Positions 32,502-41,491 of a stretch of 64,000 nucleotides of DNA are shown piece by piece. Position 1 is the stretch's first letter; each line of letters begins with the position of its first letter. A program made the translations under genes and the position numbers. The notes beneath the pieces are model-generated. The model was not told the origin of the DNA, made no database searches, and saw only the letters and a program-made list of their open reading frames with translations. Source of the stretch: Sediminicola sp963974715 (GTDB taxonomy: Bacteria > Bacteroidota > Bacteroidia > Flavobacteriales > Flavobacteriaceae); NCBI GenBank assembly GCA_963974715.1, contig CAXBDK010000017.1:21493-85492 (forward strand). The letters are read 5' to 3'.

Positions 32502-33557
32502 CTACCATTCCAACAATACCCGCTGGGCGGAAAAGCCAGGTCCAAAACTAAGGATGAGCCCCTGCTCCCCTGAAGGGATACTTTTTTCCATAAAGCGTTC
32601 CAGGACATAAAGGACGGTGGCACTGCTCATATTGCCGTACAGCCGCAATATTTCCCGGGTATCATCGATCTGTTTGCCCATACTTCCAAAAAGCCCTTCT
32701 ACCGTCTGTACGATCTTTTTGCCCCCTGGGTGAAAGACCAGATGTTGTACCTGATCCATACTACTGCCATTTCTTTCCAAAAATGGATGTACAATATCCG
32801 GAAAATGGGCACTGATCGTTTCGGGAACGGAAGGGTCCAAGATCATTTTAAGTCCCGGATCGGTAAGATGAAACCCCATTAAATGGGTGGAATGGGGAAA
32901 ATGGTACATTTCCCCCGCCAAAATTTTGGGGCCCACGGCCGTAGGCTCGGAGCTTATGAGCACACAAGCGGCCCCATCGCCGAAAATAGCGGCACTGACC
33001 ATATTGGCCATGGAAAAATCGTTCAATTGAAAGGTGGCCGTGGGACTCTCCACCGCCACCAATGCCGCCCGCTTCCCGGGGTTGGCCCTTAGGAAATTTA
33101 GGGCATAGATCAATCCCGATACACCGGCCGCACAGCCCATTTCGGTCACCGGCAGCCTTACCACATCCTGTCGAAGCCCCAATTCATCGATCAGGTAGGC
33201 ATCCAAAGAAGGTATCATTATCCCTGTGCAGCTGACCGTAATGATGTAATCCAACGAACGGGCTTCCCACTGTGAACTTATGAGTGCTTTTTGGAGTACG
33301 CCAGTGCCAATTTTTTTGACCTCCCGGGCATAAATATCATTTTTATCCTCGAAGGAAGTACTGGTAAAGACCTCCTCCGGGGCCATAATGCTGTACCTCC
33401 TATCAACGGCCGCCCCCTCGAAAATTTTAAGGACCTTGCGCCGGAACCGTTCATCCCGTTCTCCCAGCCATGTTTCCACCATTGGAAGTATATCCTTTGT
33501 TTCCCTGCTGTACAGGGGCAGTTGCTTACATACTTTTACAATCCTAATTTCGCTCAT
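32502..33557 (-). CDS. Type III polyketide synthase
   Basis: A 351-aa chalcone/stilbene synthase-like enzyme. The catalytic triad is complete: Cys142 (VTEMGCAAGVSGL), His276 (VFHPGGKKI) and Asn309 (LYGNMSSATV). It would load an acyl starter and add malonyl units to give an alkylpyrone or alkylresorcinol-like ring. Following genes encode a complete fatty-acyl building set and preceding genes a methyltransferase and an FAD oxidoreductase, the combination seen for phenolic lipids and alkylquinones in other bacteria. Product and chain length are unknown. All seven genes are co-directional with short gaps or overlaps. Confidence 0.93.
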   Translation of the reverse strand: MSEIRIVKVCKQLPLYSRETKDILPMVETWLGERDERFRRKVLKIFEGAAVDRRYSIMAPEEVFTSTSFEDKNDIYAREVKKIGTGVLQKALISSQWEARSLDYIITVSCTGIMIPSLDAYLIDELGLRQDVVRLPVTEMGCAAGVSGLIYALNFLRANPGKRAALVAVESPTATFQLNDFSMANMVSAAIFGDGAACVLISSEPTAVGPKILAGEMYHFPHSTHLMGFHLTDPGLKMILDPSVPETISAHFPDIVHPFLERNGSSMDQVQHLVFHPGGKKIVQTVEGLFGSMGKQIDDTREILRLYGNMSSATVLYVLERFMEKSIPSGEQGLILSFGPGFSAQRVLLEW

Positions 33558-33564
33558 ACAATTG

Positions 33565-34269
33565 TTAGGGGAATTTTATACGAATCAGCCAAAGGTACCG
33601 AAAGGCCCATTTGTACCGTATGGTATGGTGAACAGTGGGAAAAAGCTCGGAAAATGCCTGCAATTCCTTTTTTAGAAATCCGCTTTTTATAGAGATCAAC
33701 CCGTCCGACCGTCCTATGTCCGTTTTTATAAAAATAAGGCTAAAGAACTTAAAAAGATAATAAGCGGTCCAACTTCTTTGCAGGTCGTTCACCACAACCC
33801 CTATTGTTGACAGCTGGATAAAACGTTCCATAAAAACAGGGATTTCCGAATCCGAAAAATGGTGCATGGTAAGCGTGCACAAAAGTATGTCGCATTTTAG
33901 TTCCCCGGGCGCTATGGTGAGGATGTTGCGCACCATGTATTCGATCTCGGGATAGGAAAGGGACGCCTTCCGGGCCAGGGCAATTCCCTTGGCACTAAGA
34001 TCGATTCCCATCAAACGAACGGGAATTCCCTTTATTCTAAAAAGGTCCGCAACGGCCCTGAGCATATATCCGTCCCCACAGCCCATATCCACGATGGTAT
34101 ATTCCCGTTGTGGATTTTCCCTAACCAATCGCAGTATGGCCCTTAGGGTAATCCGGTTTCCGTTCAGCAAACGGTTTACCCGGGTAATGTCCATCAAGAC
34201 TTTCCTTAGTACGGGTTCCGGCAATTGCGGGTCATCCATGGTTTCGGGGTCCGTATTCCTGTACTTCAT
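33565..34269 (-). CDS. Class I SAM-dependent methyltransferase of the PKS operon
   Basis: A 234-aa methyltransferase of the UbiE-like Rossmann type. Motif I VDMGCGDGYML lies at 60-70, the acidic post-I residue in LMGIDLSAKG, and motif post-II in CDILLCTLTMHHF. The C-terminal third is hydrophobic and aromatic (AYYLFKFFSLIFI), suggesting a lipid-like or ring substrate at the membrane. Lies 5 bases after the FAD oxidoreductase and 7 before the PKS gene, so it likely methylates the polyketide ring (C- or O-methylation cannot be distinguished). Confidence 0.88.
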   Translation of the reverse strand: MKYRNTDPETMDDPQLPEPVLRKVLMDITRVNRLLNGNRITLRAILRLVRENPQREYTIVDMGCGDGYMLRAVADLFRIKGIPVRLMGIDLSAKGIALARKASLSYPEIEYMVRNILTIAPGELKCDILLCTLTMHHFSDSEIPVFMERFIQLSTIGVVVNDLQRSWTAYYLFKFFSLIFIKTDIGRSDGLISIKSGFLKKELQAFSELFPTVHHTIRYKWAFRYLWLIRIKFP

Positions 34270-34274
34270 TTCAT

Positions 34275-35402
34275 TTACGGGATAAGGGGTTTTCCATGGG
34301 TCATCCCGATCAATTTTTGCAATAAAAGTGGTGACCTGGCCACGGTGGCCATCGCAAAGCGGGCGGAAAGTGGATGCAACAATACGGACTGTAGCCTTCT
34401 TCCCATATACAACCTTCTTTTAAAATGTGACTTCCATTGCCTTTTGTAGTCGTTTTCCATTCTGGTGCGACCATAACCCTTCTCGTTGAAAAAACGACCG
34501 ATATGTTCCGAAGCCAATTTGGCGGCATGCACCGCCATGGCCATTCCGTTCCCGCAGAGCGGATGTATCAGTCCGGCCGAATCGCCGCACATGATCATGT
34601 GGCCTTCCACTGCTTCCTTTCTTTCAAAGGAAACCTGGGCAATTCCCAGAGGATGATCAAAAAGGGGTTCGGCCGTCTCCAAAAACGACCGGAGATAAGG
34701 GTTTTGGGACACCCTTTTCCTGTTGAAATCTTGTATATTGTCAGCCTTTTTAAAACTGCCATAGGAAGTAAGGTAACAGAAATTGATGGCCCCGGTCTCG
34801 GTCTTGGAAAGTCCGCCATAACCTCCCTCAAAACAATGGAGCCCCACCTGCTCCCCGCTAAATTTTGGCTGTTTATAGTGTGCCTTTATCGCCAACCAAT
34901 TTGACTTTTTAAGGACAAAATCCCTTTGCAGATCTTTGTCCAAAGGACTTCTCTTCCCGTAGGCCCCGATAGCCATTGGAGCCCTGTGATGCGCCCCATC
35001 GGAGTCTTCCATCACAAATTCCCCGTGGGAAAAGCGAACAGATCGAACCGCCGAAAAAACGAAATCCACCCCCACTTTCTTTGCCTTTGCATACAGGAGG
35101 GAATCGAAGGCAAAGCGGCTTATGCCCTTTCCGCCCATGGGCAGTGGCACCTCTACCGACCGTCCCCCTGCATCCGAAAACAATAGCTGCTTTATATCGG
35201 GTATTTGCAGATCGTCAAAACATACGCCCAAAGACAATAGGTATGGAAAAACCTCATTGGACACATACTCGCCGCACACCTTGTGATGGGGATAGGCCTG
35301 TTTTTCCAATACGAGCACCTGTACGCCCAAAAGCCTTAAATGCAGGGCAGCGGTCAGGCCCGCCAAGCCACCTCCCACTATGATCACCTTGTTCTCCACC
35401 AT
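34275..35402 (-). CDS. FAD-dependent oxidoreductase of the PKS operon
   Basis: A 375-aa flavoprotein of the geranylgeranyl reductase / aromatic hydroxylase (FixC/UbiH) type. N-terminal FAD loop GGGLAGLTAALHL at 10-22, VLEKQAYPHHKVCGEYVSNEV near 31-51, and the second FAD motif MCGDSAGLIHPLCGNGMAMAVHAA near 280-300. In phenolic-lipid clusters such enzymes hydroxylate the ring to quinol or quinone; a reductase role on an unsaturated chain is an alternative. First gene of the seven-gene minus-strand operon; a terminator of the gene ahead lies just upstream. Confidence 0.9.
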   Translation of the reverse strand: MVENKVIIVGGGLAGLTAALHLRLLGVQVLVLEKQAYPHHKVCGEYVSNEVFPYLLSLGVCFDDLQIPDIKQLLFSDAGGRSVEVPLPMGGKGISRFAFDSLLYAKAKKVGVDFVFSAVRSVRFSHGEFVMEDSDGAHHRAPMAIGAYGKRSPLDKDLQRDFVLKKSNWLAIKAHYKQPKFSGEQVGLHCFEGGYGGLSKTETGAINFCYLTSYGSFKKADNIQDFNRKRVSQNPYLRSFLETAEPLFDHPLGIAQVSFERKEAVEGHMIMCGDSAGLIHPLCGNGMAMAVHAAKLASEHIGRFFNEKGYGRTRMENDYKRQWKSHFKRRLYMGRRLQSVLLHPLSARFAMATVARSPLLLQKLIGMTHGKPLIP

Positions 35403-35430
35403 TGTTTCAAGTTAGGTATTAATAAACAAA

Positions 35431-35454
35431 AATCCCGACATTTCTATCGGGATT
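35431..35454 (-). terminator. Terminator between ompA-like gene and PKS operon
   Basis: AATCCCGA (35431-35438) pairs with TCGGGATT (35447-35454). Read on the minus strand it is followed by a T-rich stretch, so it ends the OmpA-type gene and separates it from the PKS operon downstream. Confidence 0.75.
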
Positions 35455-35488
35455 CTTTTATTATAGGCTTAACAGAGAATCAAATGGA

Positions 35489-36181
35489 TTACCCTTTTGT
35501 CTTTTCGATCGCTTCCTGTTTTAAGGCCTCGTTGGCAACAATGGCAAGTTCCACCCTTCTGTTCTTTGCCCGCCCTTCGGCAGTGGCATTGTCTTCCCTA
35601 GGTTGGGCCTCCCCGTACCACTTGGTGGTAAACCTAGCGGACGATAGTCCCTGACCCACCAAATAATCGGTCACCGCTCGGGCCCTTCGCTGGCTCAAAC
35701 CCATGTTATAATCATCGGCCCCAGCGCTATCGGTATGTCCTTCCACCAATACGTTGGAATCAGGGTATTCTTTAAAAATTCCGGCCAATTTGTCGAGCGT
35801 GGTAGCGGATTGTCCCTTTATCTCGAATTTGTTGGTATCGAAATAGACCCCACTGCTCTCGTCGAAGACCACGTTGATGCCTTCGCCGACCCTTGTCACT
35901 TCCGCTCCCGGGATTTCCTGTTCGATCTTCTCGGCCTGACGATCCATCCTGTTGCCGATATATCCACCGGCGGCACCGCCCACAACACCACCGATGATGG
36001 CGCCCAAGGCCGTGTTGCCCTTGCCTACATTGTTTCCGACGACACCGCCTATGACCGCACCGCCCACAGCCCCGATACCGGCACCCTTTTGGGTATTGTT
36101 GGCATTTTTTACGGTGCTGCAGCTTACGATGACCGCTAAGGCCAAAAAGGCCACTGTACTTTTGGATACTAAATTCTTCAT
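35489..36181 (-). CDS. OmpA family lipoprotein with glycine zipper
   Basis: A 230-aa outer-membrane lipoprotein. The signal peptide ends in a lipobox at Cys21 (VIVSC). A glycine-zipper segment follows (about 33-78, GAGIGAVGGAVIGGVVGNNVGKG and GAIIGGVVGGAAGGYIGNRM in separate runs), which can insert into or span membranes. The C-terminal OmpA/MotB domain (about 105-215) has NVLVEGHTDSAG and LSQRRARAVTDYL for peptidoglycan binding. A structural role linking envelope layers is typical. Monocistronic. Confidence 0.93.
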   Translation of the reverse strand: MKNLVSKSTVAFLALAVIVSCSTVKNANNTQKGAGIGAVGGAVIGGVVGNNVGKGNTALGAIIGGVVGGAAGGYIGNRMDRQAEKIEQEIPGAEVTRVGEGINVVFDESSGVYFDTNKFEIKGQSATTLDKLAGIFKEYPDSNVLVEGHTDSAGADDYNMGLSQRRARAVTDYLVGQGLSSARFTTKWYGEAQPREDNATAEGRAKNRRVELAIVANEALKQEAIEKTKG

Positions 36182-36229
36182 CTTTATTTTTTTATGATTT
36201 TTTTCAACTCCTAAAACATTGGATAAAAA

Positions 36230-36712
36230 TTATTTACGTGTAAAGTCGTATACGATGGTCACGGGCGACCCGTCTACCGATACATTGGATTTCAAGGTCA
36301 TGCTGGAAGCGTTCAGACTGGCAATATCCAGTCGATACCCATATCCGCCCGCAATATCCTTGTTGTTGGCATCAATGGCCTTAAACTGTAGCTGGCTACC
36401 GCTTCCCATCTCCACTACGGACCAACGGAAATAACGATCACCGCCGGAGCAAAGGCTGCTATTGGCAATGGTATACCTTCCGGTACTATTATTGTCCCTA
36501 AAGAACCATTCGCTTCCTTCGAAGCAGATATCCTTGGCATCGTTAAAGAGTACCGACTGAAAGCTGCCTGTATTGTTTTCATAGGAAACATTGTTCAGGC
36601 TCCATGTACCGCTAAAAAGGTTTCTTTGGTCCCTGGCCGCTTTGGACACGGAACAAGAACTTGCCAGAAATGCCGTAGCAACGAGCAACATAAAAGTTTT
36701 TTTGATTGTCAT
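36230..36712 (-). CDS. Lipocalin-like lipoprotein
   Basis: A 160-aa lipoprotein. Signal peptide MTIKKTFMLLVATAFLASSC ends with a lipobox (LASSC). The mature part begins with LFSGTWSLNNVSYENN, the typical entry strand of Bacteroidota lipocalin-like proteins, followed by alternating strands (GRYTIANSSL, RYFRWSVVEMG, LQFKAIDANN) and ends in VTIVYDFTRK. The ligand is unknown. The ATG at 36712 is chosen because the signal peptide starts there; a frame extension upstream to 36775 is not protein-like. Its stop lies 48 bases from the OmpA gene start on the same strand. Confidence 0.85.
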   Translation of the reverse strand: MTIKKTFMLLVATAFLASSCSVSKAARDQRNLFSGTWSLNNVSYENNTGSFQSVLFNDAKDICFEGSEWFFRDNNSTGRYTIANSSLCSGGDRYFRWSVVEMGSGSQLQFKAIDANNKDIAGGYGYRLDIASLNASSMTLKSNVSVDGSPVTIVYDFTRK

Positions 36713-36950
36713 AACATTTAGAAATTTTGCTTTATATAAAATATACGTAAAAATCTTACAAAACGACCACATCATCCTAATTTTTTTACAGATTAATGAT
36801 GAAGCGTCCGTAACTATTTAAAACAGGGCCATTGGGCCAAACCTAAGAGGTTGAAAACACAATAATGGTCAGCCCCTAAGATCCTATCGCAATTTCGGAT
36901 TTTAGCAGGGGACCCATGGACGCAATACGATGGTTTGGTGCCGCAAACGA

Positions 36951-38927
36951 TCAATAGGCCAAGAGATCCTTAAGGGCCTTGGCGAACCTTTCTTTGGGCA
37001 GGTAATTGTTTTCCAGTTTTTTAGCGAATGGAATAGGCGTTTCCAGACTTCCCACCCGTTTTACGGGGGCGTCCAGGAACTCAAAACAATTTTCCATCAC
37101 TAGGGCCGATATATCACTTGCGATGCCCCCAAAAAGACTGTCTTCCTGCAGGATCACCAATTTGCCCGTCTTGCGTACGGAACGATATACCGCCTCCAGA
37201 TCCAAGGGCTGTAGCGTACGCAGGTCGAGCAGATCGGCACTAACGGAAGGTTCCTTGTCCAAGTTTTCCAGTGCCCAATGCACCCCTGCCCCATAGGTTA
37301 CAATGCTGATCTGCGTACCTTCCCTTAATAAGGATGCCTTCCCCAAGGGAAGGGTGTAATAGGCATCGGGCACCTCTTGGTACACGCTTCGGTAGAGGGC
37401 CTTATGTTCAAAGAAGAGCACGGGGTTGGGATCGTTAATGGCGGTGGCCAACAATCCCTTGGCGTCATAGGGAAAAGCGGGGTACACGACCTTGAGCCCC
37501 GGCGTCTTTGTAAACCAGGCCTCATTGGTCTGCGAGTGGAAAGGGCCTGCCCCTACCCCCGCCCCGCAGGGCATACGGATCACCACATCAGCATGCTCGC
37601 CCCAACGGTAATGCGATTTTGCCAGGTAGTTGACAATGGGATTGAAGCCAGAGCTCACAAAATCGGCGAACTGCATCTCCACCACTGCCTTCATTTTATT
37701 AATGGACAGGCCCATTGCCGCTCCCACAATGGCAGACTCGCAAATAGGCGTATTGCGTACCCGTTCCTTGCCAAAGGCCCCTACGAACCCTTCCGTAATC
37801 TTGAATGCCCCTCCATATTCCGCGATATCCTGCCCCATGATCACCAGGTTTTCATGTCGTTCCATGGACTGGCGCAGCCCTTGGGAAACGGCATCGATCA
37901 GCCGTATGGAAGAAACCTTATCAGAAGGCGCAATGTCCTGATATATATATTCTTTATATACATCACCTAATTCGGTACTTTCATCCAGTTCGATCTCCAA
38001 TTCCACATATGCACGTTGTAAATGTTCTTCGATTTCCTGTTGGTAACGTTTTTTGATCTGGGAAATGGCCCCTTCGTTCAACACCCCTTCCGAAAGAAGG
38101 AAATCCTCGTAAGTGGTTATGGGATCTTTTTTGGCCCATGCATCCATAAGTTCAAGGGGCACATATTTGGTGCCACTGGCCTCTTCGTGCCCCCGCATAC
38201 GGAAGGTCTTGAATTCCAGCAAAACCGGGCGCGGCGATCGACGCATTCTTTGGCAAAGGGATAGGACCTTGGAATATACCTCTAGAATATTATTGCCATC
38301 CAATTGATGGGCCTCCATCCCATACCCCACTCCCTTATCTACCAAATCCTTGCACTTGTACTGTTCATCGGTAGGTGTGGAAAGTCCGTAACCATTGTTC
38401 TCGATACAGAAAAGAACCGGCAAATTCCAAACGGCGGCCACATTTAGGGCTTCGTGAAAATCCCCTTCACTGCTGCCCCCTTCGCCCGTGAAGACCGCTG
38501 TCACCATTTTCTCCTTTCGGAGCAGGTGGGCAAGCGCGATTCCGTCCGCTACGCCCAATTGCGGGCCCAAGTGGGATATCATGCCCACAATACGGTACCG
38601 TTGGCTCCCAAAATGAAAACTGCGGTCCCTGCCCTTGGTAAAACCACTTGCCTTGCCCTGCCATTGTGCAAAGAGCCGGTACAAAGGAATATCACGGGTA
38701 GTGAAAACACCCAGGTTGCGGTGCATGGGCAGTATGTACTCATCTTCGGAGAGGGCCATCGTAACCCCTACGGATATGGCTTCTTGGCCAATTCCACTGA
38801 ACCATTTTGAAATCTTGCCCTGTCGCAAAAGGATCAACATTTTTTCCTCTATCATCCTAGGAAGCAACATTCGCTCGTACAGTTTTAGTTGAACGGCCCT
38901 GCTTGTATTTTCAGTCTTGAACTCCAC
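36951..38927 (-). CDS. Fused alpha/beta E1 of branched-chain 2-oxoacid dehydrogenase type
   Basis: A 658-aa thiamine diphosphate enzyme in which the alpha and beta subunits of a 2-oxoacid dehydrogenase E1 are fused. The alpha half (about 1-300) has the ThDP motif GEGGSSEGDFHEALNVA...ENNGYG near 170-203. The beta half (about 335-658) has MGQDIAEYGGAFKITEGF, RMPCGAGVGAGPFHSQTNEAW and a C-terminal transketolase-like domain (LVILQEDSLFGGIASDISALV). It decarboxylates branched-chain (or similar) 2-oxoacids and passes the acyl group to an E2 that is not in this window. The fused form is common in Bacteroidota. Branched starter acyl-CoA for iso-fatty acids is the usual end use. Confidence 0.93.
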   Translation of the reverse strand: MEFKTENTSRAVQLKLYERMLLPRMIEEKMLILLRQGKISKWFSGIGQEAISVGVTMALSEDEYILPMHRNLGVFTTRDIPLYRLFAQWQGKASGFTKGRDRSFHFGSQRYRIVGMISHLGPQLGVADGIALAHLLRKEKMVTAVFTGEGGSSEGDFHEALNVAAVWNLPVLFCIENNGYGLSTPTDEQYKCKDLVDKGVGYGMEAHQLDGNNILEVYSKVLSLCQRMRRSPRPVLLEFKTFRMRGHEEASGTKYVPLELMDAWAKKDPITTYEDFLLSEGVLNEGAISQIKKRYQQEIEEHLQRAYVELEIELDESTELGDVYKEYIYQDIAPSDKVSSIRLIDAVSQGLRQSMERHENLVIMGQDIAEYGGAFKITEGFVGAFGKERVRNTPICESAIVGAAMGLSINKMKAVVEMQFADFVSSGFNPIVNYLAKSHYRWGEHADVVIRMPCGAGVGAGPFHSQTNEAWFTKTPGLKVVYPAFPYDAKGLLATAINDPNPVLFFEHKALYRSVYQEVPDAYYTLPLGKASLLREGTQISIVTYGAGVHWALENLDKEPSVSADLLDLRTLQPLDLEAVYRSVRKTGKLVILQEDSLFGGIASDISALVMENCFEFLDAPVKRVGSLETPIPFAKKLENNYLPKERFAKALKDLLAY

Positions 38928-39088
38928 GCCACATTATTTTATGATCGGTCACGGCTTAAGAAGGATAGCTTGGTCTAGAAAGTCATTTTTTCAAATCGTA
39001 ACCAATTTCTTCAAAAGTGCGATAAATGTAACAAAAAGAGACCAACAAAATTGAAAGTTTTCATATGGACATTCCCTATTAATTTTAG

Positions 39089-39096
39089 TAAATTTG
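39089..39096 (+). promoter_or_regulatory. -7 promoter box of dioxygenase gene
   Basis: TAAATTTG matches TAnnTTTG and ends 22 bases before the ATG at 39119. Confidence 0.6.
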
Positions 39097-39118
39097 ATAT
39101 CAACTATAAAATTTTACA

Positions 39119-40069
39119 ATGGGCGGGATACCAAGTGTTGATCTAAGGGATTTTTTGTCGGAGGATATAAAGCGGCAAGATACCTTTATAAAGGAACTGG
39201 GCGGTGCCTTCGAAAATATTGGCTTTGTGGCCCTAAAAGGGCATTTTCTGGACGAAAAACTGGTTGCGGAACTCTATGCCGAGGTAAAGAATTTCTTTGA
39301 CCTGCCCCAAGAGGTGAAGGACTCCTATGAGATTTCGGGAATAGGGGGCCAGCGTGGTTACACCTCTTTCGGAAAGGAACATGCCAAAGGAAAAAAGGAA
39401 GGAGACCTAAAGGAATTCTGGCATTTTGGCCAGTACGTAGTGGACGATCCAGCACTGGAGGAAGAGTATCCGGACAATGTGATCGTAAAGGAACTGCCGA
39501 AATTCAACGCAGTTGGCAAAGAAGCCTACAAAATGTTGGAAAAGACGGCCAAATATGTACTACGTGCACTGGCACTCCACCTAGGCCTGGAAGAAACCTA
39601 TTTTGACGAATACATCAGAAATGGCAACTCCATATTAAGGCCGATACATTACCCCCCGATCAAGACCGAGCCAAAAAATGCCGTCAGGGCAGCGGCCCAT
39701 GGGGACATCAACCTGATCACGCTTTTGATGGGGGCCCAAGGAAAAGGCCTGCAGGTACAGAACCACAAAGGGGAATGGGTGGACGCCATTGCGGCCCCGG
39801 ACGAACTTATGATCAATGTGGGCGATATGTTATCGCGCCTTACCAACAACAAATTAAAGTCGACCATACACCAAGTGGTAAACCCCCCTAGGGAACTTTG
39901 GGGAAGTTCCCGGTATTCCATACCGTACTTTATGCACCCTGTGGGCGATATGCCATTGAACTGTCTACCACATTGCATCGATGCCAAAAACCCGAAACAA
40001 TTCGAGGATATTACGGCCGGGGAGTTTCTTCACGAACGATTGATCGAATTGGGACTGATCAAAAAATAA
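39119..40069 (+). CDS. 2-oxoglutarate/Fe(II) dioxygenase, isopenicillin N synthase family
   Basis: A 316-aa cytoplasmic protein. The N-terminal DIOX_N part (GIPSVDLRDFL ... FENIGFVALKGH) and the jelly-roll core carry the iron ligands in AAHGDINLITLL (His-x-Asp) and STIHQV (distal His), and the 2-oxoglutarate or C-terminal contact RYSIPYF (Arg-x-Ser). Members oxidise small molecules; the substrate is unknown. Full length. Monocistronic with its own promoter and terminator; divergent from the E1 gene. Confidence 0.9.
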   Translation: MGGIPSVDLRDFLSEDIKRQDTFIKELGGAFENIGFVALKGHFLDEKLVAELYAEVKNFFDLPQEVKDSYEISGIGGQRGYTSFGKEHAKGKKEGDLKEFWHFGQYVVDDPALEEEYPDNVIVKELPKFNAVGKEAYKMLEKTAKYVLRALALHLGLEETYFDEYIRNGNSILRPIHYPPIKTEPKNAVRAAAHGDINLITLLMGAQGKGLQVQNHKGEWVDAIAAPDELMINVGDMLSRLTNNKLKSTIHQVVNPPRELWGSSRYSIPYFMHPVGDMPLNCLPHCIDAKNPKQFEDITAGEFLHERLIELGLIKK

Positions 40070-40078
40070 TAAATACCA

Positions 40079-40112
40079 AACCTTTCCGTTAGTGTAACCG
40101 AAAGGTTTTTTT
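40079..40112 (+). terminator. Terminator after dioxygenase gene
   Basis: AACCTTTCCGTTA (40079-40091) pairs with TAACCGAAAGGTT (40095-40107) with one mismatch and is followed by a T-run. Confidence 0.88.
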
Positions 40113-40148
40113 CTGAACGGGAGTTCTTTTAAAAAGTTTAACGAGCAC

Positions 40149-40475
40149 ATGGACCTGAAGGAACAGTTAAAACAATTATTTCCCGACCATACCCCCGAAC
40201 CGGAGCATACGGACACTGAGGAAAAAGGCCTCTGGCTACAGGACGAACCATTGATCTGTAAGTACGAAAAGAGAAAGGGGAAGCCGATCACCATCATTGA
40301 GGGATATACAGGGGCGGAGGCCGATTTTAAGGCCCTTGCCAAGGAACTGAAGACAAAACTGAGCGTTGGGGGCTCCTTTAAGGACGATGCCATCATCGTT
40401 CAGGGCGACTATCGGGACCGGATAATGGACATGTTAAAGGAAAAGGGATTCAAGGTCAAACGTGTAGGCGGTTAA
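40149..40475 (+). CDS. SUI1/eIF1-like translation factor (YciH type)
   Basis: A 108-aa protein. The C-terminal SUI1 fold shows KYEKRKGKPITIIEGYTG, then FKALAKELKTKLSVGGSFKDDAIIVQGDYRDRIMDMLKEKG (with the conserved GGS-K and QGD elements) and a final basic KVKRVGG. The bacterial homologue YciH influences fidelity of initiation-codon selection; the physiological role is not essential and not fully known. Length is normal. Confidence 0.92.
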   Translation: MDLKEQLKQLFPDHTPEPEHTDTEEKGLWLQDEPLICKYEKRKGKPITIIEGYTGAEADFKALAKELKTKLSVGGSFKDDAIIVQGDYRDRIMDMLKEKGFKVKRVGG

Positions 40476-40557
40476 TTTCTGTTAATTCCTTTCTTAAATT
40501 TTAATATATACCGTACTTTTATAGTCTTTAACTTATCAAATACCTAAACGCAAACGA

Positions 40558-41490
40558 ATGAGTTCCCAACTGCACATAACAAACGGCGATTTTTTTACCG
40601 AAAAGTTGCATTCCCTTGATCTTAAGGGCGATGTCATTACTTGGCGGGAAATGCTCTGTGAAGGAAAGACCCTCACCAACGTAGGGAGCGAGACCTTTTG
40701 GAAAACGCGGTTTGAATTTTTGAACAGGAACTATAAGGTTTCCAAATCGAGGTTTATAGAACAGACCTTAAAGGAGTACCGAAGCCTTTGCAACCATAAA
40801 CAGCAGGATAAGATCATCCTTTGGTTCGATTACGATCTTTTCTGCCAAGTAAACATGTTGGCCGTTATCAGTTGGTTGAAGACCAATAGGAGGGATGCCG
40901 AAATCTCATTGGTATCCAGCGGCAAGGTGTTGGGCAGCCAAGAAATGAAAGGCCTATCCGAACTGAACAGGGAAGAATTGTTGGGACTTTACGAAAACAG
41001 GAAGACCCTTACCCAGGACGATATAGAATATGCGGACTATATTTGGCAACTATATTGTAGCGACAATCCCATCCGATTGGAAAATGTGGCCGATTATAAA
41101 AATTATCAGTTCGAGTACCTTGGGGAAGCCATTGCGGCCCATCTAAAAAGGTTCCCGAGCATTCGAAACGGCCTTAATGAAGTGGAAAACCAACTTTTAC
41201 GTGTCTCCGTTGCCCAGAAACCGAATTCGCGAAAAGAATTGATGGACGCCGTGCTGAAGAACCAAGGAGTCTACGGATTCGGGGATACCCAATACGAGCG
41301 GGTAATCACGAAATTAAAACCACTTTTCGCCTCATTTTCGCCCGTTAAATTGACCAAAAACGGATTGGGCATCCTGAACGGGGCCACCAGTTATTATGCC
41401 TGTATACAAGAAAACGATGTCTACCTTGGAGGCGCACTTAAATACAACTTCCTTTACAATACCGGTACGGACCGAATCCTAAAATTGTAA
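40558..41490 (+). CDS. DUF1835 domain protein
   Basis: A 310-aa cytoplasmic protein. It opens with LHITNGDFFTEKL, the DUF1835 hallmark (LHIxNGD), and has the conserved WREMLCEGKT, the IILWFDYDLFCQVNMLAVISWL segment and a C-terminal winged-helix-like part (DTQYERVITKLKP). Function is unknown. The nucleoside phosphorylase gene begins two bases after its stop, so the pair and the following binding-protein gene form an operon; an unproved link to nucleotide metabolism is suggested by that. Confidence 0.82.
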   Translation: MSSQLHITNGDFFTEKLHSLDLKGDVITWREMLCEGKTLTNVGSETFWKTRFEFLNRNYKVSKSRFIEQTLKEYRSLCNHKQQDKIILWFDYDLFCQVNMLAVISWLKTNRRDAEISLVSSGKVLGSQEMKGLSELNREELLGLYENRKTLTQDDIEYADYIWQLYCSDNPIRLENVADYKNYQFEYLGEAIAAHLKRFPSIRNGLNEVENQLLRVSVAQKPNSRKELMDAVLKNQGVYGFGDTQYERVITKLKPLFASFSPVKLTKNGLGILNGATSYYACIQENDVYLGGALKYNFLYNTGTDRILKL

Positions 41491-41491
41491 A

